Shown in pieces: positions 10,981 through 13,602 of a DNA stretch of 13,602 nt. The stretch covers positions 1 to 13,602 of the forward strand of contig CALZAJ010000020.1 of NCBI GenBank assembly GCA_945613785.1. The letters are read 5' to 3'. This DNA is from an uncultured Verrucomicrobiota bacterium. Its GTDB lineage: Bacteria; Verrucomicrobiota; Kiritimatiellia; RFP12; UBA1067. The notes under the pieces are model-generated. The model was not told where the DNA came from. It saw only the letters and a program-made list of their open reading frames with translations, and ran no database searches. Position 1 is the stretch's first letter. Every line of letters begins with the position of its first letter. The position numbers were made by a program, and so were the translations under genes.

Positions 10981-13602
10981 CATCGACATTCGCATCGATG
11001 TAGGCTTTCGCGACCTCATCCTTCGGATTCTTGCCGCGGATGAAGACGGGGAGCGTCCTCTCGACCGTGTTCGACACCCGAGCCGTCAGATCGAGACGTC
11101 CGCCGATCACCTCGTTTGTGAACGCCGCGGTGATGTCGAAAGCGAGCGCCCCCGAGACGTCGTTCGTCGCGAGCGAGCGCGTGTCGATGCCGTTCGGCCT
11201 ATAGTCCGGACGTTCGGAGACGATTGTCCCCGTCCATCGCGTCAACAGCCATGACGGAAGTCCGTTAAGCCGCGCGAACAGCTCAGGTGCCGCAGCGCCA
11301 CCCGTGATGTAGGCCGTCCCGCCCACCTGCACGAGGGCGTTCGTCCGAGGGAGTGCCGTATCGTCGGTCGTTCCTTCCACACCCATTGCACGTGGATGGT
11401 TAAGCTGGTTGATGACGAGCGGATAGAACACGGCCGCGACGCCGCTCTCACGCTGCCCGTCGCCGATGTTGCGCGCGACGAGCGACACGCTGACGGTGAG
11501 ATCGTCGTTCGTCGGCGCGACATAGAAACCTCCGCCCAGGAACGCCACCGGGGAAACGCCGTTCAGCGCGTTCTGCCCCGACGCCGCGAAGGATTCGGAG
11601 AGCGAATTGACCCGTTCAAGACCAGAGACGGACCGATTGCCGTCGGCGTGGATGTTCCAGATCAGAACGTCGTTGTACTGTGAGCCCTGACGCGTCCAAT
11701 CCGGATGCTCGGTGCTGGCTCCGTAGACGGCGACGTAGACGGCACGTCCCCTCGGCACCGTCATCGTCCAGTCATTTCGCTTCGCCACTCCGGCCGCGCC
11801 GTCGCCGACGACGGACATCCAGACAGGCCTCAGCGTGTCTGGCGCGATGGCCGAGCCGAACGCATTTGTCCCCGTCGTCCAGCCGAGTGCGGCGGGCTCA
11901 CGCGCGCGCTCGGGCAAAACCGCACCTGTAGCCGTCACGGCAACCGTTCCGGTCGCGCTATGCGTCCCGTCCGTCGCGACGACCGAAAGCGTCGTCGCCG
12001 CGTCCAGTGACGCGACCGATGTCTCATTGGAGTTCGGGCTCGAGAACACGGCCGTATCGGACTGATCGCGCCACGCATAGGACGCGCCCGGGACGTTCCA
12101 CGCCGCTCTCAGTTGTGCGCCAACCGCGGAGCCCTCCGCGATACGGGGCGGATCCACCACGAGAACGGGAATGACGCCCACTGTGCCAACATGCCCTTCC
12201 GTGGGCTCCGTAACCGAAAGAGACTCCGTTCCCCGAAACGGGGCCAGTCCGTCCTCGCAGGACAGGGCTACCGGGACATCCGCGTTGCGGCACTCGTACG
12301 CATAGGTAGCGTAGACCTCTGCGGGAAAGACGAGTTCGCAGCGTCCGTCCACCACGACGGCAAGACTGCCCACTCGGACAAGCACGGCCTGCGAAGGCGC
12401 GTTCGTCACGCTCACCCTGATCAGGCAGCGCCCGTTCGGCGCGCCCGAGGATACCGTCGCGGCGACCCAGTTCGTGTAGCCGACGGAAAGGATTTCCTCG
12501 GCATTTGTGAACGAGGCACGAACCCAGGCCTCCGACTGTCCGTAGCAGCATCCCCCGTACGTCGTGGGGTCGGGGTCAACCGAATCCGCAAGTCCGTCGC
12601 CGTCCGCATCGAAGTCGCAGACTCGGGAGAATCCGTCCGGGATCCCATCCCTGTCTGTGTCGGGATCTCGTGGATCTGTCGCCGAACCGAGCGTGTATTT
12701 CACGGTCGTGCGCGGACGGGGACGAGGCGCGAGACCGGCCGGCCAACGAAGCGCGTAGTGCTCGTCCGCATGAATCTGCGATTCGACACCCGTCGCCTGC
12801 ACGCCCAGCGCCATGTCCCGCGCGGAAATACCCTCGTCCACCGTAAGATAGCTCACGTAGACGACACCAGGTTCGGCAGACGAGAGGATGACCTCGTAGC
12901 TGAGCTTCGGCGAGTTACCCTCTGAGCTAGCGGCAAGACCGATGTCGAGCCAGGCAAAGACATCGTAGGTGACACCGTTCGTGACGACCGTGCCTTTGAA
13001 CATCCCACTCCCCCAGTCCGCCCGCCGCGCGTACATGTCATCATTGCAACCCGCAACCGTCACGCAACCTTCTGCAAGAGCGTCACGTCCGAAGACGAGG
13101 TCACGGGACGGATCACAGAAGGACTCCTCCCAGACATTCCACGAAGCAGAGGGCAGCAGATGAAGGAATCCGTCGAGATACCAGTCAGCGGCGGGATACT
13201 CCGCGTTCCGCCAGACGAAGGGGTGCGAAAGCGTCGATGACACGAACACATAGTCCCGCCCCGCATCGGAGCGGATCTGGTTCGTATGCTCGGCGATGTC
13301 GAACCAGAGGAAACCATCCCCCTCCAGGACCTCCACCGTCCCGAGCTCCTCGGCGTCATCAAGTGCATCACCATCGGTGTTGGCGCTGAAGGGATCGAGC
13401 CCGTACCAGACCTCCCACCAGTCGGGGATTCCATCCGAATCGGCGTCACGGTCCTGCCCCCATGCGCGGAGACAGTCCGGAATTGCGTCGCCGTCTTCGT
13501 CTGCGCGGTCGGCGAACCGCAGGAAAACGGGTTTCGCGGCAACGACACTGTGCGTACATGACCAACTGACGTTCGTATAGGTTCCGGCCATCCCAAATGG
13601 GA
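10442..13602 (-). CDS. Giant exported TSP3-repeat protein with C-terminal lysozyme-like module (5' end missing)
   Basis: The frame is open to the window edge. The ATG at 13589-13591 has no ribosome site, so the gene is partial and residue numbers here count from that ATG (1049 residues). Residues about 28-80 hold thrombospondin-type-3-like calcium motifs (DEDGDAIPD, DADSDGIPDWWE, NTDGDALDD), with more near 303-340 (DTDRDGIPDG, DADGDGLADSVDPDP). The middle is Thr/Val/Asn-rich with Ig-like character (about 340-560) and further beta-rich sequence. The last ~185 residues change in style: FAWMIAKHESKQ (E884 the likely catalytic acid), then YNQFNP, WGWGMCQID (914-922) and YNWQDNV, the layout of lytic transglycosylase/goose-type lysozyme folds, which cut peptidoglycan. 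G+C drops at this boundary. It overlaps the next gene by 26 nt. The module is called from motifs only. Confidence 0.85.
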   Translation of the reverse strand, partial: PFGMAGTYTNVSWSCTHSVVAAKPVFLRFADRADEDGDAIPDCLRAWGQDRDADSDGIPDWWEVWYGLDPFSANTDGDALDDAEELGTVEVLEGDGFLWFDIAEHTNQIRSDAGRDYVFVSSTLSHPFVWRNAEYPAADWYLDGFLHLLPSASWNVWEESFCDPSRDLVFGRDALAEGCVTVAGCNDDMYARRADWGSGMFKGTVVTNGVTYDVFAWLDIGLAASSEGNSPKLSYEVILSSAEPGVVYVSYLTVDEGISARDMALGVQATGVESQIHADEHYALRWPAGLAPRPRPRTTVKYTLGSATDPRDPDTDRDGIPDGFSRVCDFDADGDGLADSVDPDPTTYGGCCYGQSEAWVRASFTNAEEILSVGYTNWVAATVSSGAPNGRCLIRVSVTNAPSQAVLVRVGSLAVVVDGRCELVFPAEVYATYAYECRNADVPVALSCEDGLAPFRGTESLSVTEPTEGHVGTVGVIPVLVVDPPRIAEGSAVGAQLRAAWNVPGASYAWRDQSDTAVFSSPNSNETSVASLDAATTLSVVATDGTHSATGTVAVTATGAVLPERAREPAALGWTTGTNAFGSAIAPDTLRPVWMSVVGDGAAGVAKRNDWTMTVPRGRAVYVAVYGASTEHPDWTRQGSQYNDVLIWNIHADGNRSVSGLERVNSLSESFAASGQNALNGVSPVAFLGGGFYVAPTNDDLTVSVSLVARNIGDGQRESGVAAVFYPLVINQLNHPRAMGVEGTTDDTALPRTNALVQVGGTAYITGGAAAPELFARLNGLPSWLLTRWTGTIVSERPDYRPNGIDTRSLATNDVSGALAFDITAAFTNEVIGGRLDLTARVSNTVERTLPVFIRGKNPKDEVAKAYIDANVDADFRDFAWMIAKHESKQGSRAYNQFNPAGPKIELPNKTSGDARWGWGMCQIDRGRTGVVARTVYNWQDNVSQMNATLSEKLRTYNRFIGYYRSAYRLSPNWSEPDSVSTNIHGVSVSAKDWALLTLYNGSSGVVERVVSGRNFRSPVHFNESNGSWTFVTNVNDYVRKVCEDAARTSQD

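Noticed and set aside
10646..11254. Plus-strand frame (202 codons) inside the giant gene
   Set aside because: Antisense shadow; the minus-strand frame is continuous with lysozyme-like motifs across this stretch.
1..13602. CRISPR array, tRNA/rRNA genes, insertion sequences or integrase/attachment sites
   Set aside because: None seen on reading both strands. The only tandem repeats are the two 7-bp arrays, too short and unspaced for CRISPR.

Overview
The window reads as a piece of a GC-rich Gram-negative genome, probably from the PVC superphylum and most like an uncultured Kiritimatiellota or Lentisphaerota gut lineage. This is an inference from gene content: a TonB/ExbB/ExbD set behind a squalene-cyclase-like repeat protein, thrombospondin-type-3 (TSP3) repeat giant proteins, long-form HisG, and a carboxynorspermidine dehydrogenase. 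No marker gene settles the taxonomy.

Left part (1-4425). A minus-strand carboxynorspermidine dehydrogenase-type enzyme (polyamine synthesis) carries one degenerate 7-bp repeat array inside its coding sequence and a second one 5 bp past its stop codon. Diverging from it is a plus-strand unit: an exported lipoprotein of unknown function, an OmpR/PhoB-type response regulator (1 nt gap) and a PhoR-type sensor kinase (ATGA overlap). The two promoters face away from each other and share the extended -10 sequence TGCTATAAT.

Middle part (4515-9140, all minus strand). HtpX-type zinc protease, an exported alpha/alpha-toroid (squalene-cyclase-like) protein, a very short ExbB, ExbD and TonB are closely packed and probably form one energised envelope operon; ExbD and TonB overlap by 4 nt. 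Upstream of it are hisG (long-form ATP phosphoribosyltransferase) and a 29-residue ribosomal protein of the bS22/mS38 (AURKAIP1/COX24) family. That unit ends in a strong intrinsic terminator whose T-tract abuts the apparent, almost leaderless htpX promoter. The hisG promoter is overlaid by a 26-bp near-palindrome, a candidate operator.

Right part (9175-13602, minus strand) is accessory in character. A giant exported protein (5' end outside the window) carries TSP3-like calcium-binding repeats, beta-rich regions and, in its last ~185 residues, a lysozyme/lytic-transglycosylase-like module. An overlapping downstream gene encodes a secreted protein with two DxDxDG motifs, and a decayed, in-frame homologue of that gene's 3' end follows it. 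G+C falls from about 64% to about 50% where the lysozyme-like module begins and stays low through the downstream gene, then returns to ~61% in the decayed copy. This resembles a polymorphic (CDI-like) toxin-tip/immunity module with an orphan immunity relic. It is the most interesting hypothesis here, but it is inference: no secretion domain or toxicity is visible.
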